Positions 34,056 through 45,836 of a DNA stretch of 64,000 nucleotides are shown in pieces. Position 1 is the first letter of the stretch, and the number at the start of each line of letters is the position of its first letter. Under the pieces are notes generated by a model that saw nothing but the letters and a program-made list of their open reading frames with translations, did no database searches and was not told the origin of the DNA. The DNA is from Sambucus nigra (taxonomy: Eukaryota > Streptophyta > Magnoliopsida > Dipsacales > Adoxaceae). Position numbers and translations under genes: made by a program. The stretch spans positions 449,545,219-449,609,218 of the forward strand of contig OX422211.1 in assembly GCA_949130495.1 (NCBI GenBank). Reading direction: 5' to 3'.

Positions 34056-34640
34056 TAATGTATTCATCAAAACTATCCTCTAAGGGGAGAAACCCGTATA
34101 CAGTAAGTATAGACTAAAACCAACAAAAAGGAATCTATAATGAGATAATACCCACGCAAACTATAAGATCTACAAGACTTTACGAATTTCCTCCACAATG
34201 TTTAGAAAATTAGGAAGAGATATGAAATATCACTAGTTATACCATCCTAAATATGTAATTAGGAATGAGTAATGTAATCTAGACGGATTCATCTTCGAAC
34301 CTTCGAAACACCTCACATTTATCTCCTAGCAGATCGTCCAAAATTTACAGTATGGGGCTATGTGCCATGCTTGTCTCACTCCTTTCAAGCTCTTCGGTGG
34401 GTTCCAAAACTATAATAACTTCCTCACTGACTTGGGTATGACCGTAGTAATCCGACTCATGTAAAGGAAGACATCCTAAAGACCTCTCGACACCCAACAA
34501 TGCAAAGTAAATAATTGGTCGTCTCTTCCTCCTACTTACATAACTAACATTAACTAGCCATCAAGGATATACTCCTCTATAATCCCTCAGTCATTAGAAT
34601 AGATTGTTTCATCGTGATACAAACAAAGAACATACCTTTT
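34056..34640 (-). pseudogene. L1 LINE 3' fragment, minus strand
   Basis: At the left edge the minus strand shows the plant L1 3' end: TATACGGGTTTCTCCCCTTAG (complement at 34084-34104) followed by an AT-rich tail. Above it are short frames with RRRPIIYFALLGVERSLG and KCEVFRRFEDES that fit the end of ORF2. Many stops. Its 3' end faces left, away from the plus-strand L1 pieces that begin at once at 34645. Confidence 0.5.
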
Positions 34641-34644
34641 GGGG

Positions 34645-35155
34645 GAGTCGATCCACTACCTGAGTTTTCTTTGTAGGTGTGTAAGACGATTAAGGTTGGG
34701 AGAGTGAGAGTTAATAACCAAGAGTGTTTTAACAAAGTGTTGTTAGGGAAGTGGCTATGGATATTTTCCCGGAAGGAGAACATGTTGTGTATTAGATTTT
34801 TCAGAGTTAGGATGAGCACAAATCTCAATCGGGGATCGAAAATGGAATGGTATGGGCATAGGGTAGGACTGTGGAAGCATTCTTTGAAGGAGCGGGAGGA
34901 TTTCTCTAGATACAAAAAGTTTTGGGTGGGAAAAAGTAATAGGTTTAGGTTCTGGAAGGAAAAATTGGACCAAAATGGCTCCCTTCAGTATTAGTTTCCC
35001 GAAAATGTTCAGCTTAGGGGAGGATAAAAATGGAATGGCTGCAGATGGCATGGTGTTCATTGGGGATCGAGTGATGTGGAATCCTATGTTCAAAAGACAA
35101 TTGTGGGACTATAAGCCAGATGAGGTTGAGGCTTTTTGAGATTTTGTTGGTAGAT
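34645..35155 (+). pseudogene. L1 LINE zf-RVT fragment
   Basis: The plus strand reads FNKVLLGKWLWIFSRKENML, then GLWKHSLKEREDFSRYKKFW and KSNRFRFWKEKLDQNGSL, and, after a stop, a VMWNPMFKRQLWDYKPDEVE frame. This is the segment between reverse transcriptase and zf-RVT. It lies upstream of a reverse transcriptase piece (35165 on), the wrong order for a single element, so it is a separate insertion or a rearranged copy. Confidence 0.65.
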
Positions 35156-35164
35156 TAAAAGTTG

Positions 35165-36555
35165 CAGTTCATCTGTGAGGTTCTCGATCCTTATTAATGG
35201 GATCCCGATGGGGTTCTTTTCCATCTCTCCCGGTCTTAGACTAGGAGGCCCTCTCTTTCCATTTATTTTCATCTCGGTAATAGAGGCCTTTAGTTGGATG
35301 ATGGGTTGAATGGTAGAGACATGGTTGATTAATAAGATTTTGATTGGACAACCGATCGCGAGCCTGGTCAGAGTGTCACATATTTTATTTGTAAACGATA
35401 TGATTATCTTTTGCAAAGAGAAAGAAGGATATTTGAGAACTTTAAGACTTTTTTTTATGTGCTTTGAGACATTTTTAGGGTTTCTTATCAATGCCGGGAA
35501 GTGTGAAATGATTTTGATTGGGGGAGGAAAGAACGTGGCCAGTTTGGCAAGGACACTTGGATGCCGAGTGGGGTCTCTCCCTTCCACATACCTCATTTTT
35601 ACTTTAGGAGATAATTACAAAGCCAACTCTATATGTGAACTAGTTATGCATAGGGTTAAGATGAGACTGGCTAGGTGGAAGAATCGTTTCTTGTCTGGGG
35701 GTGGGGAGATTAACATTAATTATGAATCCGTTATCAAGTATGTCAACTTACTTATTATACATTTTAATTTTTCGTTGCTTTGTGCACAAGATTTTGGAGA
35801 AGACAATGTGAGACATTTTGTGGGAAGGTGTTGAAAATAGTTTCAAATACAGTTTAGTAGCCTGGGAGGAAGTGTGCAAGCCGTTTTAGGAGGATGGTGC
35901 GGGTGTGGAGAATCTTGAGTACTTTAACAATGATTTATTACGTATATGTATGTGGTGGTTGTCTCGTGAAGAGAATATGCTTTGGAGTAGAGTTGTGGAT
36001 GAGAGGTGCACTCAGAGTGGGGGGGGGGGGGGGGGGGGAGTGGGGCGCTTCTCCCATGTGGTGGTTCTATGGAAGAATATTTCGAAGGGATGGGGGATGA
36101 GGGGTTTGTAGGATGTGTTTTTCGCCCTTAACCGGATTGCTTAGGTGATGCTCAAATAAATGAGGGCCTTTTTAGAATCTTGGAAACCCTCGAAGGGATA
36201 GAAGGGAGTTAAAAAGATTTGGAGACGGGCCCCACATCGTATCTTCTGGATTATTTGCGGGAAAGAAATCATAGATACTTTGAAGGAAAATAGGTTATTC
36301 CTTCTAAACTACGTAACCCTTTTTCGATCTCGCTGATGATTTGTCATAAGGAAAACTCTAACACGTTAATTACTATATTTTTAGAGTTCTTGGAGAAAAT
36401 GCATGGAATTTTGTATGAGAGGACGGGGTCTTGGGGTTGTTTTTCCTAGGCCCTCCTTTTCCCTTCTTTTCAGATTTATATACTTCCTATATACGGGTTC
36501 CACCCCCTTGGCGATTTTTTATATATTATCTTTTACCTTTGATAAAAAATCAATT
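35165..36555 (+). pseudogene. L1 LINE reverse transcriptase to 3' end
   Basis: It begins in the reverse transcriptase (FPSLPGLRLGGPL-like text at about 35219 with breaks). The palm motif appears as ILFVNDMIIF where active L1 has F(A)DD, so the catalytic Asp pair is lost. Then come LARTLGCRVGSLPSTYL, RLARWKNRFLSGGGEININY, a frame break, NLEYFNNDLLRICMWWLSRE, a 20-bp G run, RAPHRIFWIIC, and the L1 3' end string GGGTTCCACCCCCTTGGCGA (36496-36515) followed by an A-rich tail near 36550. Endonuclease is absent. Clearly inactive. Confidence 0.8.
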
Positions 36556-38374
36556 ATCTATTATAAATATATTGGAACTTTGTTTTAGACTATTTTCAAC
36601 TTTTAATTGATATTAGTTTTTCACAATTTATGAGACCCGTTAAAAATAAAACAATTAAAGGGTAGTTACTGTTAAGCCCCTAGAAAATAATTCCACTTAA
36701 AACTTAGTCCACCTTATTCCAAAAACTAATGGAAAAAATAGTGACATTTATTGAGTGAACATTAGTTGTGTCAACATGACTACCTGATGTGGCGATGTCA
36801 TGCATGTACAGAAAAGTAAGACATAACCACTGGTGACATGATGGTCTATCATCTTCTCACAACTATAAATGAGAGATCGATGAAAATGTTGATGTGGCAA
36901 TATGAGATCATCTACAATACTAACGTGACACTACCACTTAAATTGTCACGTGTGTATAGCTTATTTTCTATTCCCAAATCCAATTCACTCTATGAACTAA
37001 ATTTATTTTAGGATCCTGATAACATATGTTCTAAGGGTACAAACTAAGGACTTATAAATAATAAGTATATGATGCAATTAATGGATCAAAATTATTCATG
37101 CGAAGCTCTTATGTTTACTACTTTGAAAACATGTTAAAATGTAAATTGTTTTAAAAAATAAATGGAGTTTTTATTGAATGCCAAATAATTAAGCTCATAA
37201 TGATAACAGTATATGACCATCATTTATAGTTATTGTAATCATTTTTTAAAAACATATATTAAATGATGTTGGGTATAGTATGCATGCAAATCTCTCTCAC
37301 TAAGCAATATGTATATTACAACTCATTCAATTTGTTATCTGAAGATCTCCTTAAAATTAATCTCGGGAAAAAATGCTTTAATTAGATCCATAGGAAATGG
37401 GACATTGATAATCCCTGTATTGCTATAAAATGTTATAGAAGCATTTAAGAGTCCTGTTCAACGAGGCTATCCATGTAAGCTGATCATTAGTATCTCTTAT
37501 GAACCATTAATCTAATATTGAAGCACGCAGTTGTTCGATGCAACTGATTGTACTCCTTCATTTCCAAGCCCTTCATCTTCCAAAGTAAATTCCATTATTT
37601 CTCCTTTTCATCTCCACGATTGTTCCGTTTTAGACCACCACTTTACATAAAGGCATGTATCTGGGTTCACTTATCTCCCATTAAAATAATTATAAGTACA
37701 CTGTACTAAAACATGGTTGACAGCATTGCAGGGCTCAAAGAAAAATAAGGCCACACACGTACTTACAAAAACCCAAAAACAACTGTCTCCCTTTATTTTA
37801 TACGGACACAAACCCACCTATTTACCCTCAAGGAAGATTAGAGCTTTTTAGGTATTTTATATGGGTTATTATGTATTTTCAAGCCCTTTAACTAAAGACC
37901 TTGGGTTTGTCATGTGAAGATACCCAGATGGGTGAGCCATGAGGTGGTAAAATAAAAGTGAAATTTTGGAAACCTTCCCCTTCTATCTCCTTGCGGTGGA
38001 AATTCTAGTGGCAATTGCAAGTGGAGCATTTTAGCACATCCAAGGTGCCTTCCACTCCTACTGCCATAAACTCTCAGCAACCATCAACAGTGTGTCCCCC
38101 GATTCCAATTGCGTGATTTTTCAAGTACTCTAGGTATTTATGCCCTACACCATTTTTCATTGAAACCCCATCTCCACCAATATTTTCGATTTTTTATAAG
38201 ACATAACTGTGGCTGGTCTCAGTTATTTTATATATTATTGTCACGAATATTATTATTCATGTCTGACTATTTTTCATTATCTTATTTGTTGCTGAAGAAG
38301 AACCTTTGTCTCTATCCTTTTATCTCTAAAGGTCTGGGTCAAATGGTGATGATAAATGATAAGGAAAGAACTAA
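36556..38374. other. AT-rich stretch, no gene seen
   Basis: No coding or RNA signal I can support. Bases 38372-38374 (TAA) are the left target duplication of CACTA-2. Confidence 0.5.
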
Positions 38375-38395
38375 CACTACACACTAAAAATAGCA

Positions 38396-38535
38396 ATTTG
38401 ACACATCCTGATATTGAAAATCTGGTACAGTTTAAAACTGTGCCATATTTTGGCATGGTTTAATAGCAATTTGGCACACTTTAAAATAGTGCCAAAATTT
38501 GGCACTATTTTAAAGTGTGCCAAAATTGAGTACAC
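38396..38535. repeat. CACTA-2 left subterminal palindromes
   Basis: Several copies of GGCAC(A/T)xTTTAAAAxxGTGCC appear, such as TGGTACAGTTTAAAACTGTGCC (38422-38443) and TTTGGCACTATTTTAAAGTG (38498-38517). Each is itself near-palindromic. They mirror the right-end zone at 50560-50850. Confidence 0.75.
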
Positions 38536-38574
38536 TTACTAATATATAATACCCAAAAAAAAACATTACACACT

Positions 38575-38806
38575 TTTCATTCCCGCTCTCTCTCCTCGTT
38601 CCCGCTGACTCTCTACGTCGGTGGTTGGAGCACACACTCTCTCTCTCTCCAGGTCGGCTCTCTCTCTCTCTCTCTCCAGGTCGACGCTCACTCTCTTTCT
38701 CTACATCCGGTGCACTCTCTCTCTACGGCCGATGCTTTCTCTCTACGACCCACTATCTCTTTCTCCGATCATTGCATTGTTCTCCCACTCCACTCATTCC
38801 AATCAG
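38575..38806 (+). promoter_or_regulatory. CT-rich leader exon of CACTA-2 with splice donor
   Basis: Pyrimidine-rich text with repeated CTCTCTCT and CCAGGTCG blocks ends at AATCAG followed by GTAATTTTTT (donor at 38807). A fitting acceptor, ACTTATCAG, lies at 39766-39774, two bases before the TNP2 start codon at 39776, so an intron of about 968 bp in the 5' untranslated region is likely. The short open frames in the CT repeats are not considered real. Confidence 0.5.
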
Positions 38807-39775
38807 GTAATTTTTTAAAGCATTTGTATTTTTTTAACATAAGTTAGGTATAAGATTTGATCCTAGAGTTTATGATATGTGTGATATGATTCGTGTTTGC
38901 ATTTTTAGGGTTTTATATATACATTTTTGAATATTTATTGTTTTTTTAATGTGTGAGTTTTTGGTGCAAATTGAATGTTGATAATGAAAAAAAAAATCAT
39001 TGGTTTTTGGATGGACCTTGGAATCTTTTAGTGGTAATCTATGTTTTTATGTTCTTACCCTTCAATGTAAAATGCATATTTGATCTGATTTGTATAGGTT
39101 ACGGAGTTTTAAGAAAATTTAAGTGCTAAATATTCAATAATAATGTAAAAATAACAAATTGAAAAGTAGACACCCCACTAATTAAATGGATAAATGAGAT
39201 TATGTGTTGAAAATTTAAGAAAAAGAAAAAAAGAAAACTATATATATAGTAAGTAGACATTAATACTAAACATTCAATAATGATGTTACACATGTAGAAA
39301 AACCTTAGACCCGTTCAAGAGATCTCACCATGACTATGATGAGAACTCTTGAATTGTCCCGTTTTTGTACAGTTTGGAAATGCAAAAGTTTGTAATTTAC
39401 ATAATGTTTATGCATGTCCTATTTTGAAAAATTCAGTGGTATATCTTTATGTTCTTTGGGTGCATACTAGATTGATGTAGTGTTTTGTGTTTTCTTAGTT
39501 GAAAAACTGAAGTAACACATGAACACTCCCAATTTACGTTGTGTACTTAAAGAATTGTAGGGAGATGCTGGAATTTTTTTTTTAGATTAGGACATGGCAT
39601 GAGACATTATGAACAATACAAAATATGCATTTTCGAATGGGATAGGACCCTTACCCTATAGAGGAGATGGAGGAAATATAGGAGCTCAAATATATACGTA
39701 TTTACACTTAAATAAACTTAAATATATTTACAGTAAGCGTTTAGATTCTAATGTGTGTTCTTTAAACTTATCAGG

Positions 39776-41270
39776 ATGTCGTCGGGAATCAACAAAGAGT
39801 GGATAAATGAGAAAAATATCGAGACCGAACATATAGAGATGGGGTGTTACAGTTTCTACATTATGTGCGTAGTAATAGTTCGAATGTTAAACATTCATGT
39901 ACTTATAGACGTTGTCGAAATGGGAAAGGACATGTTGGTATAGATGATATGTTCGTTAATTTAATGACATATGGTATGGACATGAACTATACCATATGGC
40001 ATTTTCATGGTGAGACATTAGTTGTTGATCAAGTCCAACCACCACCGCAATCTGTGATACCAATATAACACGCTGATGTGCACAGTATTCCAATTTTGAA
40101 TGATCTTGTGAATGATGATTGTGAGATGTTTATGGGTGAAGTGGAACCTAGTGAACCTAAGTGTGTATGCAGTGATGAACCCCCCCCCCCCCCCCACCCA
40201 ACTTTTGAGGTTCCCAATGATTCGCACACACATAAATACAAAGGCAAAAAGTATGATCATTTACATCAACTCGCATAGTAGCCATTGCACCCAGCTGCTG
40301 GTTCGTCACGTCATACCATAATGTATGCTCTTATAAAGTTGAATGATTTGAAAAAACAATTAAATTTATTGGATGGTGTTACAGGTGGAATTCTTATATT
40401 GTTAAATGAACTACTTCCTGGAGGGAACAACTTGACAACTAGTTATATAGAAATGAAAAACACCGTTAGAGATCTCAGTATGGATTATGTTAAGTATGAC
40501 GTATGAATTAACAACTGCATGCTATTTTGGAAAGATCATAAAAAATCTACTAGATGTATAAAATGTGGGTCTTTACGCTACAAGTTTACTTGTCTAGACG
40601 AGGACGGGGTGGTAATTCAGAATACTAACGAAAAAAAAGTACTCTAGTGTTCCTAAGAAGGTAATGCGATATTCCCCTCTAATCCCTAGGCTAAAACTGT
40701 TGTATAACATAAAATGGATATCAGAGAAAATGACTTGGCATGCTCGTGCAAGCTCTTGTATATAATTCTTGCGTCATCCCCGAGATTCAGCAGAATGGGT
40801 AAATTCAAACATTATGTGGAGAGATTTTGTAAAAGATCCATGGAATATTCGACTTGCAATAGCAACTGATGGTTTCAACCAGAATAACATGTTTGGCCGT
40901 AAGTATAGTTGTTGGCCAATGATAATTCAACCTCTCAACCCTCCTCCATCAATGTGTATGAAAAGTGAGTTTTCAATGTTGTATGTATTAATTCCCGTAC
41001 CAAAGCCACCATCAAGTAATATTGATGTCTTCCTCCAATCGTTGGTTGATGAGTTAAAGATCTTATGGTCTAGAGTTGAGTCTTGGTATGCGTACAAAAA
41101 TGAGAAATTTTAGTTAAAAGCCATGTTGATGTGGGGTATACATGATTTTCCAGCTTATGGGATATTAGCAGGTTGTTCAACTCAAGGTTACAATGGGTGT
41201 CCTATTTGTTCTAGAAATACACCTTCTCAATATCTTCCCAAGTCAACAAAATGTTATTACATCATTAAAA
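39776..41270 (+). pseudogene. TNP2 transposase 5' half of CACTA-2, decayed
   Basis: Start ATG 39776 (MSSGINKEWINEKNI). The Transpos_assoc domain follows across frame breaks (DGVLQFLHYVRSNSSNVKH, MNYTIWHFHGETL at about 39985-40020). A poly-C tract of 16 at 40180 lies in the linker. Transposase_21 then begins with ILLNELLPGGNNLTTSYIEM (about 40395), NCMLFWKDHKK, RYFPLIPRLKRL-like text, RHPRDSAEWVN, LAIATDGFNQNNMFG, FLQSLVDELKILW and MLMWGIHDFPAYGILAGCST (about 41125-41185). It stops after CPICSRNTP near 41220. The rest of Transposase_21, DUF4218 and DUF4216 are missing. Multiple stops and shifts. Confidence 0.85.
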
Positions 41271-41344
41271 TAGTTATTTTGGTGATAATTAGGTATTGCA
41301 TCCACTTTTGTAGTCGCAAGTGTAAAAGTAACTATAACTTCTGA

Positions 41345-42599
41345 CAGTATAACTGCTATCTTTATTTTTTGTTTGTTTGCATATTATATTTTCATTTGTG
41401 GTGTTGGGATAAAATATTATTATCACATCCTTTATTTCTTTGCATCAAATATTTTTGTCATGGATGATGATTATAGCTTCAGTAAAATGAGCATTCGGGA
41501 CTCGATTATGGATCACTTAAAGAAATGTTAGTTTAATTTATATTGGACGCTAACATCTATATTTTCCAATTTAACATTTAGTTATTAATTTTTAATTTTA
41601 TTTCTTGTGAGGAACACATAGACGGTTAGGAAGGATGCAGACAAGAGGATTCTCCACAGGATCCTCTTCTACCTACACCACCTTGCTTCGAAGTACTTCC
41701 CTTTAAGGTACAAATCTACAAAATCTCTACTTATATTCCTAATTTATGCTTCTATAATCCAGCTCCACCACCAACTATCTCGTTTGGCATGTTAGAGGTG
41801 ATTTAAATTTGATAGACAGATAAAATTACTCAATATGCATAATACAAAACCTCTAGTTGATGTATATGTCTTATATGATCCAGTGAGATATGTGATATTT
41901 GTAATCATTTTAGCAGATGTTATATGAAGTTTGATTGTAATATGGAGATGTTTGATTGTTATATGATTTTTATATGATTTGGCAAATGTCAGATGTTATA
42001 TGATTTTAGCATAAGTTTGATTGTAATATGCATATGTTATATGAAGTTTGATTGCAATATGCAGAAGTTTGATTGTAAACATTTTAGCAGATGTTATATG
42101 ATTGTAATATGCACTATATTTTTACCCTGGGATAAGGAGATTTAAGAGTGTTACGGAGAACATTTTAGCAGATGTCGTAGCAAGCAACTTAACTTATATA
42201 TAATTGTTATATATAACAGTTATATATAACTGTTATATATAACAGTTAAGTTGCTGGCTGTGACACTGGTCCAATTTATATTCGTTGAATGAATTCATAT
42301 TGCTGCGACATTGCTACGACATTGAATGAATTCTTATTTGTTACTGTCTAATTTACTTCATATTGCTGCGACATTGGTCTAATTTTTATAATTGGTGTGT
42401 AAAAACCATCGAGCATTCGTCTCACTCGTATCAAATACTAGCCACTCTAATGCTCGTGTAATTTAGCTTCTAAACCTCATGAAATCAAACTCATTAGTTC
42501 TCTCTGAATCATCTCACTCGTATCAAATACACTTGGGGGTTCAATGGTATGCTATATACAAATAGATCGATCAAAGGAGCATATAAATTCTCATATTTG
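41345..42599. other. Degenerate AT-rich repeats inside CACTA-2, no gene
   Basis: From 41870 to 42125 the blocks GTTATATGA, AGTTTGATTGTAATATG and CATTTTAGCAGATG recur many times. A large palindrome sits at 42176-42265. The block ATATTGCTGCGACATTG appears at about 42298 and 42359, and CTCACTCGTATCAAATAC at about 42421 and 42512. No coding frame is credible. Confidence 0.5.
42176..42265. repeat. Long AT-rich palindrome
   Basis: AGCAACTTAAC (42184-42194) and GTTAAGTTGCT (42245-42255) are the outer arms. Inside, TTATATATAACAGTTATATATAA repeats symmetrically. Outermost traces (GTCGTAGC, GCTGTGAC) extend the arms to about 35-40 bp. Confidence 0.75.
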
Positions 42600-44376
42600 A
42601 GGGTGAAAACCCAAAAAAAAAACCCAAACGTTCCCGTAAGAGGCACGAACACCTCGCACGGGACCAATGTAACTTGTAGGAACTGACCGCGTAGTCGCGG
42701 GTCTCCCGATTTGACAATATGACGATAATTTAGAAATATCTAGATTAGGCTTAAAAACAAGTCATTTAAGGGTGAAAACTCAAAGCAGCCATCAAACGTC
42801 CCCGTAAGAGGCACGAACACCTCGTACGGGACCAATATAACTTGTCAGAACTGACCACATAGTCGCGGGTCTCCCGGTTTGAGAATATGACAATAATTTG
42901 GAAATATCTAGATTAAGCTTAAAAACAAGCTGTTTGAGGGTGAAAACCTAAACCAGCAGCCAAATGGCCCCGTAAGAGGCAAGAACACCTCGCACGTGAC
43001 CAATGTAACTTGTAAAAACTGAATGCTTAGTCGCGGGTCTCCCAATTTGAGAATATGACAATAATTTGGAAATATTTAGATCAGGCTTAAAAACTAGCCG
43101 TTTAAGGGTGAAAACCCGAACCATCCGCCAAACGGTGCCGTAAGAGGCAAGAACACCTCGCATGGGACCAATGTAATTTGTAAGAACTGACTGCATAATC
43201 GCGGATCTCCCAGTTTAAGAATATGACGATAATTTGGAAATATCTAGATTAGGCTTAAAACTAAGCTGTTTGAGGGTGAAAACTTAATCCAGCAGCCAAA
43301 CGGTCCCGTAAGAGGCACAAACACCTCGCACGGGACCAATATAACTTGTAGGAACTAATCGCGTAGTCACGGGCCTCTCGATTTGATAATATGACTATAT
43401 TTTGAAAATATATAGATTAGGCTTAGAAACAAGCCGTTGAATGGTGGAAACCCAAACCAACCCCCAAATGGCCCCGTTAGAGGCAACAACACCTCATACG
43501 GGACCAATGTAACTTATAGGAATTGATCGCGTAGTCGCGGGTCTTCTGGTTTGAGAATATGATGATAATTTGGAAATATCTAGATTATGCTTAAAAACAA
43601 GCCGTTTGAGGGTGAAAACCCAAACCAGCAGCCAAACGGCCCCTTAAGAGGTACGAACACCTAGTACGGGACCAATGTAACTTGTATGAACTGACCGTGT
43701 AATCGCGAGTCTCCTGAGTATGAGAGTATGACTATAATTTAGAAATATCTAGATTAGGCTTAAAACAAGCCGTTTAAGGGTGAAAATCCAAACCAGCCGT
43801 CAAACGACCCCGTAAGAGGCACAAACACCTCGCACGGGACTTATGTAACTTGTAGGAACTGACCGAGTAGTCGCGGATCTCCCGGTTTGAGAATATGATG
43901 ATAATTTGGAAATATCTAGATTAGGCTTAAAAAGAAGTCGCGTGAGGGTGAAAATCCAGACCATTGGCCAAACGCCCCCTAAGAGACACAAACACATCGC
44001 ACGGGACCAATGCAACTTATAAGAACTGACCGCGTAGTCGCGGGTCTCACGGTTTGAGAATATGATGATAATTTGGAAATATCTAGATTGGGTTTAAAAA
44101 TAAGTCGTTTGAGGGTGAAAACCCAAACCACCCCCCAAACGCTCCCGTAAGAGGCATGAACACCTCGCACGGGACCAATATAACTTGTAGGAACTAACCG
44201 TGTAGTCACGGACCTCTCGATTTCAGAATATGATGATACTTTAAAAATATATAGATTAGGCTTAGAAAGAAGCTGTTGAAGGGTGGAAACCCAAAACAGC
44301 GCCCAAACGGTCTCGTAAGAGGCAATAACATCTTGCACGAGACTAATGTAACTTTTAGGAACTGATCAAGTAGTCA
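42600..44376. repeat. 168-bp tandem (satellite-like) array, about 10.7 copies
   Basis: The phrase GGGTGAAAAC starts units at 42601, 42770, 42938, 43106, 43274, 43442, 43610, 43778, 43946, 44113 and 44281; intervals are 167-169 bp. Each unit carries CGTAAGAGGCACGAACACCT, ACGGGACCAATGTAACTTG, GTAGTCGCGGGTCTCCCG and AAATATCTAGATTAGGC. The units differ by substitutions and hardly at all by indels. Since 168 is divisible by 3, minus-strand frames run across units (for example 43196-42948 and 44338-43979) with a 56-residue repeat such as RGVLASYGAVW and FKPNLDISKLSSYSQ. The last unit stops at about 44376, just before the LTR element. Confidence 0.95.
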
Positions 44377-44401
44377 TAACTTGCATAATATTTTCAAATT
44401 T

Positions 44402-45657
44402 TGTAAGGACATAAATTTCCAATTGAGTCCCTGTATTGTTTTGACTTAATTCCGTGAACCAGACTGTGTTTGTAATATGTCATAGGGAGAATTTTATTTT
44501 TCCACGATCCCACTTGGTCTATGACGTATTGAAAAAATTGAAGACGTTGCGGCAAAGCTTCAAAGAATTAAATCATGCCGAAGTTTAATTGGTGCAAGTT
44601 TAATCGTCTTCAAAGTTAATTTCATTCGAAGATCACTCAGGTATGAATGCGTATAATTAATGGGGCTCAGAATTATTTTAATAAAAGATAAGGATGTAAT
44701 TTTTATAAAGAAAAATGTTTTCAAATGTTTAAAAGTGTTTTAAAGGTTTACACTACGTTTTATGATGATAAATTGTAATAGAGTTTGACTAATTTGAATC
44801 TCTTTGTTAAGAGACATTTTTTTTTCCGAAAGTCAAACTTTCGTGCTGTCGCTCGAACGACATTGGATCTCGCTCGAACGAGATACAATGTCACGCGAAT
44901 GACATGCCTAAGTTGTTCGAACGACACGTTTTTTGAGGCGACGTTTTAATCCTATTTAAACCGGGTTTTTATCATAATTTCGTAAGTGTGTAGTCTGGAA
45001 AATAGTTTTATGAACCAGAACCTTGTTTGCACATGTGTTCTGAGGTTTAAAAGTCTTAAACACATCCTTAGAGTTTGCAAAGATCCGAGTTTTCATTCTT
45101 ATATGTTTAAGTGACCTTGCTCCACCAAAGTTATTTGTTCTACTCATTGAACATCAAAGGGTTTTGCGATGAAGAAAAGAGAAGGACTTCTTGTTCGACA
45201 TCGTAGACGAATCAATGCCATTCGGTGGACACCGAGACATACATGGACGCGTGTGTTGTGGACATGTATCGTAGAAGACGGAATTTCTGCATGGGCACTA
45301 TTAAAGAACGGTTGAAGATCAGAAGGAGCGTCAAGACCCGTAGGGATCGAGTCTTAGTGTAAGGCTAATATGTCTTTGTAAAACCATTGTTCATTGTGAT
45401 TATCTGGCTTGGGTCATCCGAGGTTGTTTTCCCGTTTTGGGTTTTTTCCTCGTAAATCTGGTGTTGTGAGTATTCTTTTCTTTACTTTACTTTCTTTAAT
45501 CACTAGATGCATGTTTAGGATTAATCAAGATAAAACTGATTTAAAGTAAGAATTGGGTTTTCACAACTTGGTTTGGTGCATAATTAAAAGTTGGATCTTT
45601 TTCGGAAAAAAATTAGTTTGAAAGAAAACACTCATATCGGGCCACTCACACTCTTCA
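44402..45657 (+). repeat. 5' LTR of element B (1256 bp)
   Basis: TGTAAGG to CTCTTCA. U3 contains the palindrome array at 44849-44924 and a TATA-like CTATTTAAACC at 44952-44962. The 3' copy is 48765-50022. Confidence 0.92.
44849..44924 (+). promoter_or_regulatory. U3 palindrome array of element B (5' LTR), 21-bp phased
   Basis: Four 12-bp units: TCGCTCGAACGA at 44849 and 44870, TCACGCGAATGA at 44891, and TTGTTCGAACGA at 44913. The spacings are 21, 21 and 22 bp. The TATA-like box begins about 28 bp after the last unit. The layout matches element A, but the palindrome sequence is unrelated. Confidence 0.75.
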
Positions 45658-45660
45658 AAT

Positions 45661-45672
45661 TGGTGTCAGAGC
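45661..45672 (+). other. Primer-binding site of element B, with a second copy
   Basis: TGGTGTCAGAGC starts 3 bp after the LTR and has one mismatch to the initiator tRNA-Met site. The perfect site TGGTATCAGAGC lies at 45754-45765, 93 bp further on, preceded by the same TTCAAAT text as the first. Element A shows the same duplication with the mismatch in the second copy. Confidence 0.85.
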
Positions 45673-45836
45673 GGGTTACGCTAATTTATCGCGTGATCCT
45701 GATTTTTCGAGGATTTACTTTCTGGTACAATTTGTCTACTCATGTCTTCAAATTGGTATCAGAGCTAGAGAACATTGTTTATTTATTGTGTGATCCTGTG
45801 TGTTTGTTTATCTCTCCTGTGGTTGTTTTCTCTCGA

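Noticed and set aside
38575..38818. Ser/Leu-rich frames in CT repeats at the CACTA-2 left end
   Set aside because: Better explained as an untranslated leader exon with a splice donor at 38807.
42600..44376. CRISPR-like array
   Set aside because: The 168-bp units have no distinct repeat/spacer structure and the context is plant transposon DNA; this is an ordinary tandem repeat.
44849..44924. Palindrome array read as a recombinase attachment site or bacterial operator
   Set aside because: The array sits in U3 of a plant LTR element in both LTR copies; there is no recombinase or bacterial context.
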